Part shown: one piece after another, positions 26,099-34,737 of the stretch
Position numbering within the stretch: position 1 is the first letter of the stretch
Layout: the number at the start of each line of letters is the position of its first letter
Origin: Actinacidiphila yanglinensis
Lineage (GTDB): Bacteria > Actinomycetota > Actinomycetes > Streptomycetales > Streptomycetaceae
Length of the DNA: 64,000 nucleotides
Assembly (NCBI RefSeq): GCF_900107965.1
Contig: NZ_FNVU01000015.1
Coordinates: 1-64,000, forward strand
Direction: 5' to 3'
Made by a program: the position numbers and the translations under genes
Notes under the pieces: generated by a model
The model's database searches: none
What the model was told of the DNA's origin: nothing
Seen by the model: the letters and a program-made list of their open reading frames with translations, nothing else

Positions 26099-26761
26099 AT
26101 GCCGATCACCGTGCTGCTGGTCGACGACGAACCCCTGGTCCGGGCGGGCCTGCGGGCGGTCCTCGAAGCCCAGCCCGACATCCGGGTGGTGGGTGAGGCA
26201 GCCGACGGAGCCGCGGTCGTCCCCCTGGTGCGGCAGCTGCGCCCGGACGTGGTGGCCATGGACGTGCGCATGCCGCTGCTCGACGGGATCGAGGCGACCA
26301 GAGTCGTGCTGCGTACGGTGGCACCCCCACCCAAGATCCTGGTGGTGACAACCTTCGAGAACGACGAGTACGTGTACCAGGCACTGCGCGCCGGGGCCGA
26401 CGGCTTCCTGCTCAAGCGGGCCCGGCCGGCGGAGTTCGTGCACGCCGTGCGGCTGGTCACCGAGGGCGACTCGCTGCTGTTCCCGGCCGCCGTCCGGGCC
26501 CTGGCCGCCGAGTACGGCGGCCGGTCGGCCGGCGACGCGCTGGAGCGGGTCGCTCTCACCGCACGCGAGGCGACGGTGCTCCGGCTGATGGCCCGGGGAC
26601 TGTCCAACGCCGAGATCGCCGAACAGTTGGTGATCGGCTCGGAGACGGTGAAGTCCCATGTCAGCGCGGTGCTCGCAAAGATGCAGGCGCGGGACCGGAC
26701 GCAGGCGGTGATCGGCGCGTACGAGTCAGGGTTCGTGACGATCAACGCGAACGGGTCCTAG
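26099..26761 (+). CDS. NarL/FixJ-type response regulator (pair 2)
   Basis: The 220-residue protein has a receiver domain with the acidic pair at residues 9-10 (VDDE), the phospho-acceptor D55 (VVAMDVRMPL), the conserved Thr (VVTTFENDEYVYQALRAGADG) and the Lys in FLLKRARP. The C-terminal LuxR domain (LTAREATVLRLMARGLSNAEIAEQL) binds DNA. The residue after EATVL differs slightly from the classical REREVL but keeps the helix. It is cotranscribed with the kinase just upstream. No target operon is evident; the next gene, a SpoIIE phosphatase, is 200 bases downstream on the same strand. Confidence 0.9.
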   Translation: MPITVLLVDDEPLVRAGLRAVLEAQPDIRVVGEAADGAAVVPLVRQLRPDVVAMDVRMPLLDGIEATRVVLRTVAPPPKILVVTTFENDEYVYQALRAGADGFLLKRARPAEFVHAVRLVTEGDSLLFPAAVRALAAEYGGRSAGDALERVALTAREATVLRLMARGLSNAEIAEQLVIGSETVKSHVSAVLAKMQARDRTQAVIGAYESGFVTINANGS

Positions 26762-26960
26762 AGCCACGGATGCGGGCCCCGATCAGCACATCGGAGAGCG
26801 CTCGCGCCGGCGCCTGACCAGCGCATCCCACGATGCCCGCGCAGGCCGCGAGCCCATGGCCGGATTCGCTGAGCCCGAGGTCAGAAACAGGCGCATCATG
26901 GGATCTATGGGTTGAATCGTCACCGAGGTCGATTTCCGGAGCTGGCGGGAGGAAGCGCCG

Positions 26961-29054
26961 GTGGTTTCTCTGAGTGAGGGCGGGCCCCTGTCCTCGTTGG
27001 GGTCCGACGTCTTCGATTCCATGGCAGTGGCCGTCGTCGTCACCCATGGACCTGAGCATCGAATCGCCTACACCAACGAGCCCTGTCGTCGGCTGTTCGG
27101 TGACCTTCCGCTGGGCACGCCGATGCGCGAGGCCTTCCACGACGCGACCCGGGCCGCCTATTTCGAGGTCCTCGACCACGTCCTGGCCACGGGTCGGCCC
27201 AAAGTCATCACGGCCGCCCCCGCGGACATGCTCCAGACCGGGTCCAGGGTCGGCCGGGCGTGCTACGTCACCTGCAGTGTGTCCCGGCTGACCACTGCGG
27301 ACGGGACCTATGGCCTCCTGGCCGTCATCCTGGAGGTCACCGAGCAGGTGAGCGCCGCGGAGCGGGACCGCGTCCTGTCCGAGGAGTGGCGGCGCGCCTT
27401 CCTGCGATATTCGAGCCTGGTCAGCGCCACCTCGCAGGTGATCTGGGCGATGAGCCCTCGGGGAGGGGTCATCGAGCGCAGCCCCGGCTGGGAGCAGATG
27501 ACGGGGCAGCGCTGGGAGGAGTACCGGGGCGACGGATGGACGGATGCGCTGCACCCGGACGACCGGGGGCCGGTCGTCCGGGACTGGTACGCCGCCCTCG
27601 CCGAGGTCCCGCCGGTGTTCACGACCTCCTATCGGGTCCGCACGGTCGACGGGAGCTACCGGCACGTCGCGGTCGAGGCCGCACCCGTCATCGACAACGA
27701 CCACGTGCTGGAATGGGTGGGCACCTGCAAGGACGTCGAGCAGGAGTGGCAAGAGACGCGTCGCGAGGATCTACTCGCCCGCGCCAGTGCCCGCACCGCC
27801 GGCATGGTGCAGTTGGAAGAGATCCTGGTCGCCCTCACCCACGTCGTCGTGCCCGCCCTGGCCGACGCATGCGCCGTCTACCTCCTCCCCCAGGCGCTGC
27901 GACGCCCCGGGCGCACCCAGTCCGCCGAGCGCGTCGCGGCCACCACCCGGCCGGACCTCCCGCCGCTCCCGCCGCACCGTGAGGAGCATCTGCGGCCGGG
28001 CAGTCCCCTGGCGCACGCGGTCGAGCACCGCGTCCCCGTCCAGGCCACCTTCCCGCCCGGTACCCCTCCCCTCGAGCTCGCCCCTCCTGGCACCGAGCCG
28101 TGGATGCCGCCCGCGGCGAACAGCGTGATCCTGCTGCCCGTCGTCGTCGAGGGCACCGTCGCGGCCCTGGTCACCGCCACCGTCTGCGGGGACCGGCAAC
28201 CCCTGGGCCAACCAGAGACCGAACTGCTGGGACAACTCCTGGAACGGGCCCACGAACCGCTCAAGAGCGCCCTGGAATACCAGCGCACCAAAAAACTCGC
28301 CCTCGCCCTGCAACGCAGCCTGCTCACCGACCCGCCGGACCTTCCCGACCTGCACCTGACCGTCCGCTACCGCCCCAGCAACACCGCGGCGGAGATCGGC
28401 GGGGACTGGTACGACTCCTTCGAACTCTCCGACGGATCCCTCGTACTCACCATCGGCGACGTCACCGGACACGACCTCCCCGCCGCCGTCACCATGAGCC
28501 AACTGCGCACCATGCTGCGGGGGCTGGCCCTGGATCGCCAAGAAGCCACCGGCGCCGTCCTCCGTCGCCTCGACATGTCGGTGCAGACCCTTTACCTGGA
28601 CTGCACCGCGACCTGCATCCTGGGCCGGGTCAAACGCCCAGGCCCCGACCGTTTCGCCTTCCACTACTCCGTGGCCGGACACCCCCCGCCGCTCCTGGTC
28701 GAGGCCGACCACACCGCCCGCTTCCTGACCGCGGCCCGCGACCCACTCATCGGCCTCGACCCCGACCCGCACTACGCCAGCGCAATCGAACAACTGCCCC
28801 CAGGGTCCACGCTGCTTCTCTACACCGACGGCCTCGTCGAGCGCCGCCACGAGGACATCGACATCAGCCTGGAACGGCTACGCCGGCACGCCCTCGACGC
28901 GGCGCACCTCCCGCCGGCCGACTTCTGCGACGCGCTCCTCGCGAAAGTCCCTGCCGACGACAACGCCGACGACATGGCCGTCATGGCGCTACGGGTGCCC
29001 CAACCTCCACGGCCGACCCGCGGAAGCGGAGCACGCCTGACAACAAAGGGCTGA
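26961..29054 (+). CDS. PAS-domain SpoIIE-type PP2C phosphatase
   Basis: The 697-residue soluble protein has an N-terminal PAS-like domain (about 10-125), a second PAS with PAC (about 135-265: VIWAMSPRGGVIERSPGWEQMTGQ ... WVGTCKDVEQEW), a GAF-like domain (about 280-450) and the SpoIIE catalytic domain (about 465-680). The last has EIGGDWYDSF, IGDVTGHDLPAAV, VAGHPPPLLV, LLLYTDGLVERR and DDMAVMALR, with all metal Asp residues. It is an intact homologue of the broken gene at the left window edge. GGAGG precedes the GTG start by about eight bases. It may regulate a sigma factor or act as a PAS-gated phosphatase; the partner is not encoded nearby. Confidence 0.9.
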   Translation: MVSLSEGGPLSSLGSDVFDSMAVAVVVTHGPEHRIAYTNEPCRRLFGDLPLGTPMREAFHDATRAAYFEVLDHVLATGRPKVITAAPADMLQTGSRVGRACYVTCSVSRLTTADGTYGLLAVILEVTEQVSAAERDRVLSEEWRRAFLRYSSLVSATSQVIWAMSPRGGVIERSPGWEQMTGQRWEEYRGDGWTDALHPDDRGPVVRDWYAALAEVPPVFTTSYRVRTVDGSYRHVAVEAAPVIDNDHVLEWVGTCKDVEQEWQETRREDLLARASARTAGMVQLEEILVALTHVVVPALADACAVYLLPQALRRPGRTQSAERVAATTRPDLPPLPPHREEHLRPGSPLAHAVEHRVPVQATFPPGTPPLELAPPGTEPWMPPAANSVILLPVVVEGTVAALVTATVCGDRQPLGQPETELLGQLLERAHEPLKSALEYQRTKKLALALQRSLLTDPPDLPDLHLTVRYRPSNTAAEIGGDWYDSFELSDGSLVLTIGDVTGHDLPAAVTMSQLRTMLRGLALDRQEATGAVLRRLDMSVQTLYLDCTATCILGRVKRPGPDRFAFHYSVAGHPPPLLVEADHTARFLTAARDPLIGLDPDPHYASAIEQLPPGSTLLLYTDGLVERRHEDIDISLERLRRHALDAAHLPPADFCDALLAKVPADDNADDMAVMALRVPQPPRPTRGSGARLTTKG

Positions 29055-29220
29055 ATCCCCGGGTTGCGCGCTCTGCGACCTGGAGGCCGTCGGGATCCGC
29101 TCCGCTGACCGGGGTTGTCAGCCACGCACGCGCTCCGGATGGACCCAACAGACCGTTGCATGGACCAGTCAGACCAGGATACTGTCAGTGGCGTATCTGG
29201 TCCTCGAAGGAGTTGGCTCT

Positions 29221-30039
29221 GTGCGTGTAGTACCGACGGTGTTCCGTGACTCCGAAGCCCTGGGCTGCGTTCTTGCCGCTGAGATCGCGGACGAGATCGA
29301 CGGCGCGGCGCGCGACGGGCGGCGGTATGTGCTGGGCTGCCCAGGAGGGCGCAGCGCGCACAGCACGTACCGCGCGCTCGCCGACGAAGTGGCCGCGCGC
29401 GGCCTGGACCTCGGCCATGTCGTGATCGTCATGATGGACGAGTACGTCGACCGCGACGAGGCCACCGCCGGCTACCGGCGGATCGACCCCGAACTCCTGC
29501 ACAGCTGCGTGCGATTCGGCCGGCGCGAGATCGTCCGGCGGCTCGGCGCCGCGGCCGGTCCGGGCCGCGGCGTCAAGGCCGAGCACTTCCTGGTGCCGGA
29601 CCCGGCCGAGCCCGACGCCTACGACGAACGGATCGCCGCACTCGGCGGCATCGACCTGTTCCTGCTCGCCTCGGGCGCCGGCGACGGCCACATCGCCTTC
29701 AACCCCGCGGGCACGGCGCCCGACGCCCGCACCCACGTGGTCGCCCTGCCCGAGCAGACCCGCAAGGACAACCTCGCGACCTTCCCGAGCTTCCGCGGCC
29801 TGGACGAAGTCCCCCGGTACGGGGTGACGGTAGGCATCGGCACCATCCGCGAGCGCTCCAAGCGCGTGGTGATGGTGGCGCACGGCGCCGACAAGGCGAG
29901 GGCGGTCGGCCGGCTCACCGGCGCCGAGCACTACGAACCCGACTGGCCGGCCACCATCTTCACCGACTGCGCCCGGCCGCGCCTGTACGTCGACGAGGTC
30001 GCCCTCAAAGTCGCTGCGGCGCCGACCACTTCGGCCTGA
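29221..30039 (+). CDS. NagB-like sugar-phosphate deaminase/isomerase
   Basis: The 272-residue cytosolic protein of the glucosamine-6-phosphate deaminase/6-phosphogluconolactonase fold has the sugar-phosphate loop (LGCPGGRSAHSTYRAL), the VIVMMDEYVDRD block with the catalytic-base Asp and the DGHIAFNPAG block with the conserved Asp and His. In true NagB the latter reads DGHIAFNEP; the Glu that helps ring opening is Pro here, so the reaction or substrate may differ (see findings). GTG 29221 has GGAG eight bases upstream; an in-frame GTG at 29188 is less likely. It is followed by GH4 and kinase genes, which places it in sugar-phosphate breakdown. Confidence 0.8.
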   Translation: MRVVPTVFRDSEALGCVLAAEIADEIDGAARDGRRYVLGCPGGRSAHSTYRALADEVAARGLDLGHVVIVMMDEYVDRDEATAGYRRIDPELLHSCVRFGRREIVRRLGAAAGPGRGVKAEHFLVPDPAEPDAYDERIAALGGIDLFLLASGAGDGHIAFNPAGTAPDARTHVVALPEQTRKDNLATFPSFRGLDEVPRYGVTVGIGTIRERSKRVVMVAHGADKARAVGRLTGAEHYEPDWPATIFTDCARPRLYVDEVALKVAAAPTTSA

Positions 30040-30058
30040 CGCACGCGCACCCCACCTG

Positions 30059-30080
30059 TCCGGACACCCGGGTGTCCGGA
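30059..30080. repeat. 22-base perfect palindrome before the GH4 gene
   Basis: The left half is TCCGGACACCC and the right half is its exact complement, centred between 30069 and 30070. It lies between the NagB-like stop and the GH4 ribosome site. On mRNA it would form a stable 8-9 base-pair hairpin that could uncouple expression of the two genes; on DNA it could bind a dimeric regulator. Confidence 0.75.
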
Positions 30081-30104
30081 ACCCGATCTGATCCTGGAGG
30101 ATCG

Positions 30105-31406
30105 ATGGCCCGCGTCAAGATTGCTTACCTCGGTGGCGGCTCCTCACGCGCTCCCGGCACGATGGCCTCCTTCATGCACCACGGCAGCGAGTTCGACGGC
30201 TCGGAGTTCGTGCTGATCGACCTCGACCCCGACCACCTCGAGGTGGTCAGGTCCATCACGCAGCGAATGGCCCGCAACGCCGGGCTGGACATCACCGTCA
30301 CCACCACCACCGACCAGCGCGAGGGACTGCGGGACGTCGACGCGGTGCTCTCCAGCTTCCGCCCCGGTGGCTTCGCCGCCCGTGCGATCGATGAGCGCAT
30401 CCCGCTGAAGTACGGCGTCATCGGCCAGGAGACGCAGGGTCCCGGCGGCATGATGATGGCGCTCCGCTCGGTGCAGGTGATCAAGGAACTGTGCGCCAAC
30501 CTCGCCGAAGTGGCGCCCCGCGCACGGATCTTCAACTACACCAACCCGGTCAACATCGTCTCCCAGGCCGTCTCCGACTACACCGACATCCCCATCGCGT
30601 CCTTCTGCGAAGGCCCGATCGTCTTCCCGCCGGTCGTCGCCAAGGCCGCCGGTCTGGACCCCGACAAGCTCAAGGCCAACCTGGTCGGCATCAACCACAA
30701 CTGCTGGTCGAACGAGGCGACGTACGACGGCCAGGACGCCTTCCCGATCCTGCGCGAGCGGTACGAGGCGCTGAAGGACAAGCCCACCGACGACGTGAAC
30801 GGCATGCGGGCGCTGCATCTGGCCGTCGCGATGGAGTCCGTCCCCTCCGACTACTTCAACTACTACTACTTCCGCGACGAGATCCTCCGAGAGCGGCAAC
30901 TGGCAGCCAAGACCCGCTCCGAGGTCATCATGGACGCGCTGCCGGACTACTGGCAGCACTACCGCGAGCAGGCCGCCTCCGACGCACCCCGGCTGGAGCA
31001 GGACCGCTCCCGCGGCGGCATCCACGAGCTGGAACTCGCCATCGACGCGATCAGCGCGTACTACAACGACACCGCGATCCGGCTGCCGTTCAACATCACC
31101 AACACCGGCGGCTGGCTGCCCGGCTTCGCCGACTCCACCGTGGTCGAGCTGTGGGGCTCGGTGGACGGCAAGGGGTTCCACCCCGAGCAGCAGAAGCCGC
31201 TGCCGCACTCGGTCCTGGGCATCACCCAGCAACTGGCGGAGTACCAGATCCTCACCGCGAAGGCCGCATGGGAGGGCAACGCCGACGACGCCGTACGGGC
31301 GCTGATGGCGAACCCGCTGGTGCCGTCGCTGACCGTCGCCGAGGCGATGTACGCCGAACTGGCCGCTGCCCAGTCCGCATGGCTGCCGGAGCGGCTGCTC
31401 CCGTGA
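30105..31406 (+). CDS. GH4 family 6-phospho-glycosidase
   Basis: The 433-residue cytosolic enzyme has an N-terminal NAD-binding fold (AYLGGGSSRAPG, residues 7-18), an Asp at the end of the second strand (LIDLD) and NYTNPVNIV. The metal ligands expected in GH4 are C168 (ASFCEGP, where relatives have CN) and H198 (GINHNCW). GH4 enzymes use NAD and a divalent metal in an oxidation-elimination mechanism, usually on 6-phospho-alpha- or beta-glucosides. The Cys-Glu for Cys-Asn change is unusual and may alter specificity. GGAGG lies four bases before ATG 30105. The stop overlaps the GTG start of the kinase gene by GTGA, so expression is coupled. Confidence 0.85.
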   Translation: MARVKIAYLGGGSSRAPGTMASFMHHGSEFDGSEFVLIDLDPDHLEVVRSITQRMARNAGLDITVTTTTDQREGLRDVDAVLSSFRPGGFAARAIDERIPLKYGVIGQETQGPGGMMMALRSVQVIKELCANLAEVAPRARIFNYTNPVNIVSQAVSDYTDIPIASFCEGPIVFPPVVAKAAGLDPDKLKANLVGINHNCWSNEATYDGQDAFPILRERYEALKDKPTDDVNGMRALHLAVAMESVPSDYFNYYYFRDEILRERQLAAKTRSEVIMDALPDYWQHYREQAASDAPRLEQDRSRGGIHELELAIDAISAYYNDTAIRLPFNITNTGGWLPGFADSTVVELWGSVDGKGFHPEQQKPLPHSVLGITQQLAEYQILTAKAAWEGNADDAVRALMANPLVPSLTVAEAMYAELAAAQSAWLPERLLP

Positions 31407-32425
31407 CGCACCAGGCCACCGCGACAGCGCTCTACCTCGGCGTCGACGCGGGCAACAGCAAGACCGCCGCCCTGGTGTCCACCGCCTCGGGAGAGGTGGT
31501 GGGCGCCGGGCGCTCCGGCTGCGGCGACATCTACGGCGCCCCCACCCCGGAGGCGGCGGTCGACGCGGTCATGTCCGCGGTCGGCACCGCGCTGGGCCGG
31601 GCGGGCGCCGATCCGTCGGCGCTGGCCGGAGCGGCCTTCCGGCTGGCCGGTGTCGACTGGCCGGAGGACGCGGCCTACTGGGACGACGCGCTGGCCCGAC
31701 GCCAGCCGTCCCTGGTGCGTCGCACCATCCTCAACGACGGGTACGCGGCGATCCGTTGCGGCGAGCCCTCGGGGATCGGCGTCGCGATCGCGGCGGGGAC
31801 CGCGGCCGCCATCGCGGCCCGCGGTCCCTCGGGCGAGCTGTGGGACATGGGCTGGTGGGGCCAGCACGCCATGGGCGCGATCGGCCTGGCCAACGACGCC
31901 CTCAAGGCGGTGTTCCTCGCGGAGCTGGACCTCGCGCCCCCCACCGCCCTGACACAGGCTCTGCTCACCCACTACAGCCGGTCCACGGCCGAGGAGCTGA
32001 ACCACTGGCTGACCGCCCGTGAGGGCGGTGCCGGTCCCCGGGACCGCACCAGTTGCGCCAGGGTGGTCACCGCCGTGGCGAAGGACGGCGACCCGGTGGC
32101 GACGGACATCGTCCGCGCGCAGGGGCAGCACCTGGCGACGTACGCGGGTGTCGCCGCGCGCCGCACCGGGCTGGCCACAGCAGGCGCTCCGGTGAGCGTG
32201 GTCCTGTCGGGGTCGGTGCTCATGGCCGAAGGCTCCCCCGTCGCGGCGGCGTTGCTGGAGGAGTTGCCGGCGCACCTGCCGCACGCGCAGCCGCACCGCG
32301 GTGCCCTGCCACCGGTGGCAGGAGCGCTGCTGGACGCGCTCGGTGAGAACGGCATCACGGTGACGGACGGCGTGACGGCCAGGGTGGCGGGCAGCATGCC
32401 GGCCAAGGACTTCCTCGCCACCTGA
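31403..32425 (+). CDS. BadF/BadG-type sugar kinase (N-acetylglucosamine kinase-like)
   Basis: The 340-residue cytosolic kinase of the ASKHA fold has phosphate loop 1 (LGVDAGNSKTAALV, about residues 12-25), then GVAIAAGTAAAIAARGPSGE with the second phosphate motif and ELWDMGWWGQHAMGAIGL, and adenosine-site Gly residues in VVLSGSVLMAEGS near the end. Related proteins phosphorylate N-acetylglucosamine or other sugars at the 6-OH. Its GTG start overlaps the GH4 stop by GTGA, which means coupled translation and suggests the kinase provides the 6-phosphate that GH4 needs. The exact substrate is unknown. Confidence 0.85.
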   Translation: MTHQATATALYLGVDAGNSKTAALVSTASGEVVGAGRSGCGDIYGAPTPEAAVDAVMSAVGTALGRAGADPSALAGAAFRLAGVDWPEDAAYWDDALARRQPSLVRRTILNDGYAAIRCGEPSGIGVAIAAGTAAAIAARGPSGELWDMGWWGQHAMGAIGLANDALKAVFLAELDLAPPTALTQALLTHYSRSTAEELNHWLTAREGGAGPRDRTSCARVVTAVAKDGDPVATDIVRAQGQHLATYAGVAARRTGLATAGAPVSVVLSGSVLMAEGSPVAAALLEELPAHLPHAQPHRGALPPVAGALLDALGENGITVTDGVTARVAGSMPAKDFLAT

Positions 32426-32472
32426 GGCGGCGCCCCCGCCGCGCCCCGGCGACGCCAGGGCGCGACCACGCG

Positions 32473-33213
32473 TCAGATGGTGCGGAACAGATCCGCCTGG
32501 AAGCGGTAGGCGTCGCTGCGGTAGGTCATCCGCCCGGTCAGCACCGGTGCGCCGTCCTCGGTGTAGGTGATCTCCTCGCCGATCAGCACGGGCGCACCGG
32601 CCTCGATCAGCAGCAGTTCTGCGGTGGGTTCGTCGGCGGCCTCGGCCCGTACCGAGTAGGAACTGCGGGCGATCCGCAGCCCGCACTCGTGCTCCAGGGT
32701 GTCGTAGAGCGAACGGTCGGTGAGGTCGAGGGCGTCGAGCCCGGAGGCGAGCGCGAGCACGATGATGCTGTGGTCCACGCACACGGGCACCTGGTCCAGG
32801 CTGCGCAGCCGGCGCAGCTCCAACACCCGTGCGGCCGGGGCGATGCCGAGTTGCTCAGCCTCCTCGAACGTGGCGGCCCGCGAACGGCTGCCGAGGATCC
32901 TCGACTGCGCCCGAAGTCCGCGGGCCCGTGCCATCTCGGAGAAGCTCTGCAGGGTGCTGGGCGGCTCGCCGACCACGTTGGCCCGCACGAACCAGCCGCG
33001 CTGCGAGGAGCGTTCGAGCTTGCCCTCCTCGGCCAGACGGCCGAGCGCCTGACGGAGCGTCGAGCGGCTCACGCCCAGGCTTCCCGCGAGGTCGCGCTCT
33101 CCGGGCAGCCGTCCCCCCGCGGGGAACGCGCCTCGGCGCAGGGCCTCGCTCAGCCGGCGGTAGGTCTGCGTGACCGCTGCCCCCGCTCCGGTTTCCTCCC
33201 CGGTGCTTGTCAT
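32473..33213 (-). CDS. GntR-family (HutC-type) transcriptional regulator
   Basis: The 246-residue protein has a winged helix-turn-helix at residues 15-80 (TYRRLSEALRRGAFPAGGRLP, then SLGVSRSTLRQALGRLAEEG). A UTRA ligand-binding domain follows from about 95, with LELRRLRSLDQVPVCVDHSII and LLLIEAGAPVLIGEEITYTEDGAPVL typical of the HutC subfamily, which usually senses sugar phosphates or amino acids. It is convergent with the kinase gene and divergent from the ABC lipoprotein gene, so it probably controls both sugar units. The ATG lies directly after GGAGGG, and TATCGT lies about six bases before that, so a short leader is likely. Confidence 0.85.
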   Translation of the reverse strand: MTSTGEETGAGAAVTQTYRRLSEALRRGAFPAGGRLPGERDLAGSLGVSRSTLRQALGRLAEEGKLERSSQRGWFVRANVVGEPPSTLQSFSEMARARGLRAQSRILGSRSRAATFEEAEQLGIAPAARVLELRRLRSLDQVPVCVDHSIIVLALASGLDALDLTDRSLYDTLEHECGLRIARSSYSVRAEAADEPTAELLLIEAGAPVLIGEEITYTEDGAPVLTGRMTYRSDAYRFQADLFRTI

Positions 33214-33283
33214 CCCTCCACGATAGCAAGCCAACCGGACCAGGCGAGCCAGATCTGTGAAAACAAACCAGCTTCCAAACATC

Positions 33284-33299
33284 TGGACTAATTGGTCTG
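33284..33299. promoter_or_regulatory. Candidate GntR operator
   Basis: An imperfect palindrome GACTAATTGGTC (33286-33297) sits between the divergent GntR and ABC lipoprotein genes in an AT-rich stretch. Its arms match at five of six positions, in the style of HutC-type operators (GTC...GAC-like arms). It would be placed to repress the ABC operon promoter. Binding is inferred, not shown. Confidence 0.45.
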
Positions 33300-33358
33300 C
33301 CGCTCCTAAGCTCGCGGTACCCGAGACAGCAAATGGTCCACCGACGACAGGAGACATC

Positions 33359-34735
33359 GTGGTCTCGCGCAGGAGAACAGGGCGGATCGGCATCATGCTG
33401 GTTCCGGTCGCCATGACGGCGCTGCTGGCCGGCTGCATGCCGGGAACCGACGCCGGTACCGCCGGCAACAGCGTCTCGTCGGGTCCGGTCTCGACCGACC
33501 CCGCCACGATGGGCAACATCACGCTTCAGGTACTCGACTCCTTCTCCGGCGGCACGGACAACGCATGGATGACCTCCGTGGTCTCCGCGTTCGAGCAGAA
33601 GTACCCCAACATCACCATCAAGCGGACCTCGTTGCCCTGGGGCGACGTGATGGCCGCCCTGCCGCTGAAGCTGAAGTCCGCCAACCCGCCGGACATCGTC
33701 CCGGCCAACAACGGCTGGCAGTCGCTGGGCACCCTGGTCCGCGGCGGCCTGGTGCTCAACCTGGACAACTACGCGAAGGCGTACGGCTGGAAGCAGACCT
33801 TCCCGCAGTCGATCGCGAACGAGCACGAGTTCAGCACCGACGGCAAGCAGATGGGCACCGGCTCGATGTTCGGCGCCCCGGTCGCGCGGGCCTCGGTGAT
33901 CGAGGTCTACTACAACCGGGCCCTGCTCAAGCGGATCGGCGCCGGGATACCGAGCACGCTCGCGGACTTCCAGGCGGACCTGGCGAAGGCCAAGTCGGCC
34001 GGCGTCAACCCGATCTCCCTGGGCAACGTGGACCAGGGCGGGATCACCGAGCCGCTCTTCTCGCTGATGGACTCCCTCGGCTCGCCGGCCGACATCGCCG
34101 ACTTCGTCTACTCGCACGGCCTGGTGAACATCGACAGGACGGGGTTCCCGAAAGCCGTATCCACTCTCAAGCAGTGGTCGGACAAGGGCTACCTGACCAA
34201 GGACTACGCCGGGGTCGCCGCGGCGGACGCCGCGCAGGACTTCGTCAACGGGCAGGGCCTGTTCCACTTCGACTACTCCGGATCACTGCCGCTCAAGGCA
34301 GGCCAGTCCAAGAACTTCGGCTCGTTCGTCCTGCCGCGCGCGGACGGTGGCAAGCCGGTGGCGACCGCCTCCTCGGCGGCCAACTTCTCCGTCTCCGCCA
34401 AGTCCAAGCACGCCGACGCCGCCGCGGCCTTCCTGAACTTCGCCGCCGGCACCCAGGCGGCCGAACTGGCGGTCAAGAAGGGCACGATGCCCCTGCTGCA
34501 CCCGGACGTGAAGGCCCCCGCCGGGGATCCGCTGTTCACCGACGACGTGGCCATCGCCCAGCGGCTCTCGGTGGACGGCGCCTCCGTGCCCTATCTCGAC
34601 TGGTCCACACCGACACTGCTGAACACCATCAACACCACGATGCAGAACATGCTCGCCGGCAAGTCCACCCCGAGCGCGGTGGTCAGCGCGGCCCGCCAGA
34701 ACGACGCCGCCTTTGTGAAGACCCTGGCGAGGTAG
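33359..34735 (+). CDS. ABC transporter sugar-binding lipoprotein
   Basis: The 458-residue lipoprotein has a signal peptide with a lipobox (ALLAGC; Cys at about residue 26), so it is anchored outside the membrane. The mature part is a family 1 solute-binding protein: ITLQVLDSFSGGTDNAWMTS, FEQKYPNITIKRTS, PPDIVPANNGWQS and a C-terminal lobe with FNFS-like ATASSAANFSVSAKSKHAD and FLNFAAGTQAAELAVKKGTMP. Such proteins capture oligosaccharides or sugars for import. AGGAG lies six bases before the GTG. It is the first gene of an operon with two permeases and no ATPase, so a shared ATPase such as MsiK is expected, encoded elsewhere. Confidence 0.9.
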   Translation: MVSRRRTGRIGIMLVPVAMTALLAGCMPGTDAGTAGNSVSSGPVSTDPATMGNITLQVLDSFSGGTDNAWMTSVVSAFEQKYPNITIKRTSLPWGDVMAALPLKLKSANPPDIVPANNGWQSLGTLVRGGLVLNLDNYAKAYGWKQTFPQSIANEHEFSTDGKQMGTGSMFGAPVARASVIEVYYNRALLKRIGAGIPSTLADFQADLAKAKSAGVNPISLGNVDQGGITEPLFSLMDSLGSPADIADFVYSHGLVNIDRTGFPKAVSTLKQWSDKGYLTKDYAGVAAADAAQDFVNGQGLFHFDYSGSLPLKAGQSKNFGSFVLPRADGGKPVATASSAANFSVSAKSKHADAAAAFLNFAAGTQAAELAVKKGTMPLLHPDVKAPAGDPLFTDDVAIAQRLSVDGASVPYLDWSTPTLLNTINTTMQNMLAGKSTPSAVVSAARQNDAAFVKTLAR

Positions 34736-34737
34736 GG

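Noticed and set aside
29140..29200. A possible GntR operator (GGACCAGTCAGACC) before the NagB-like gene
   Set aside because: It shares only a few bases with the site at 33284 and is not symmetrical enough to claim.
30491..31402. The long plus-strand frame ahead of the kinase gene
   Set aside because: The part before 31403 overlaps GH4 in another frame and has no family sequence. The kinase starts at the GTG that overlaps the GH4 stop.
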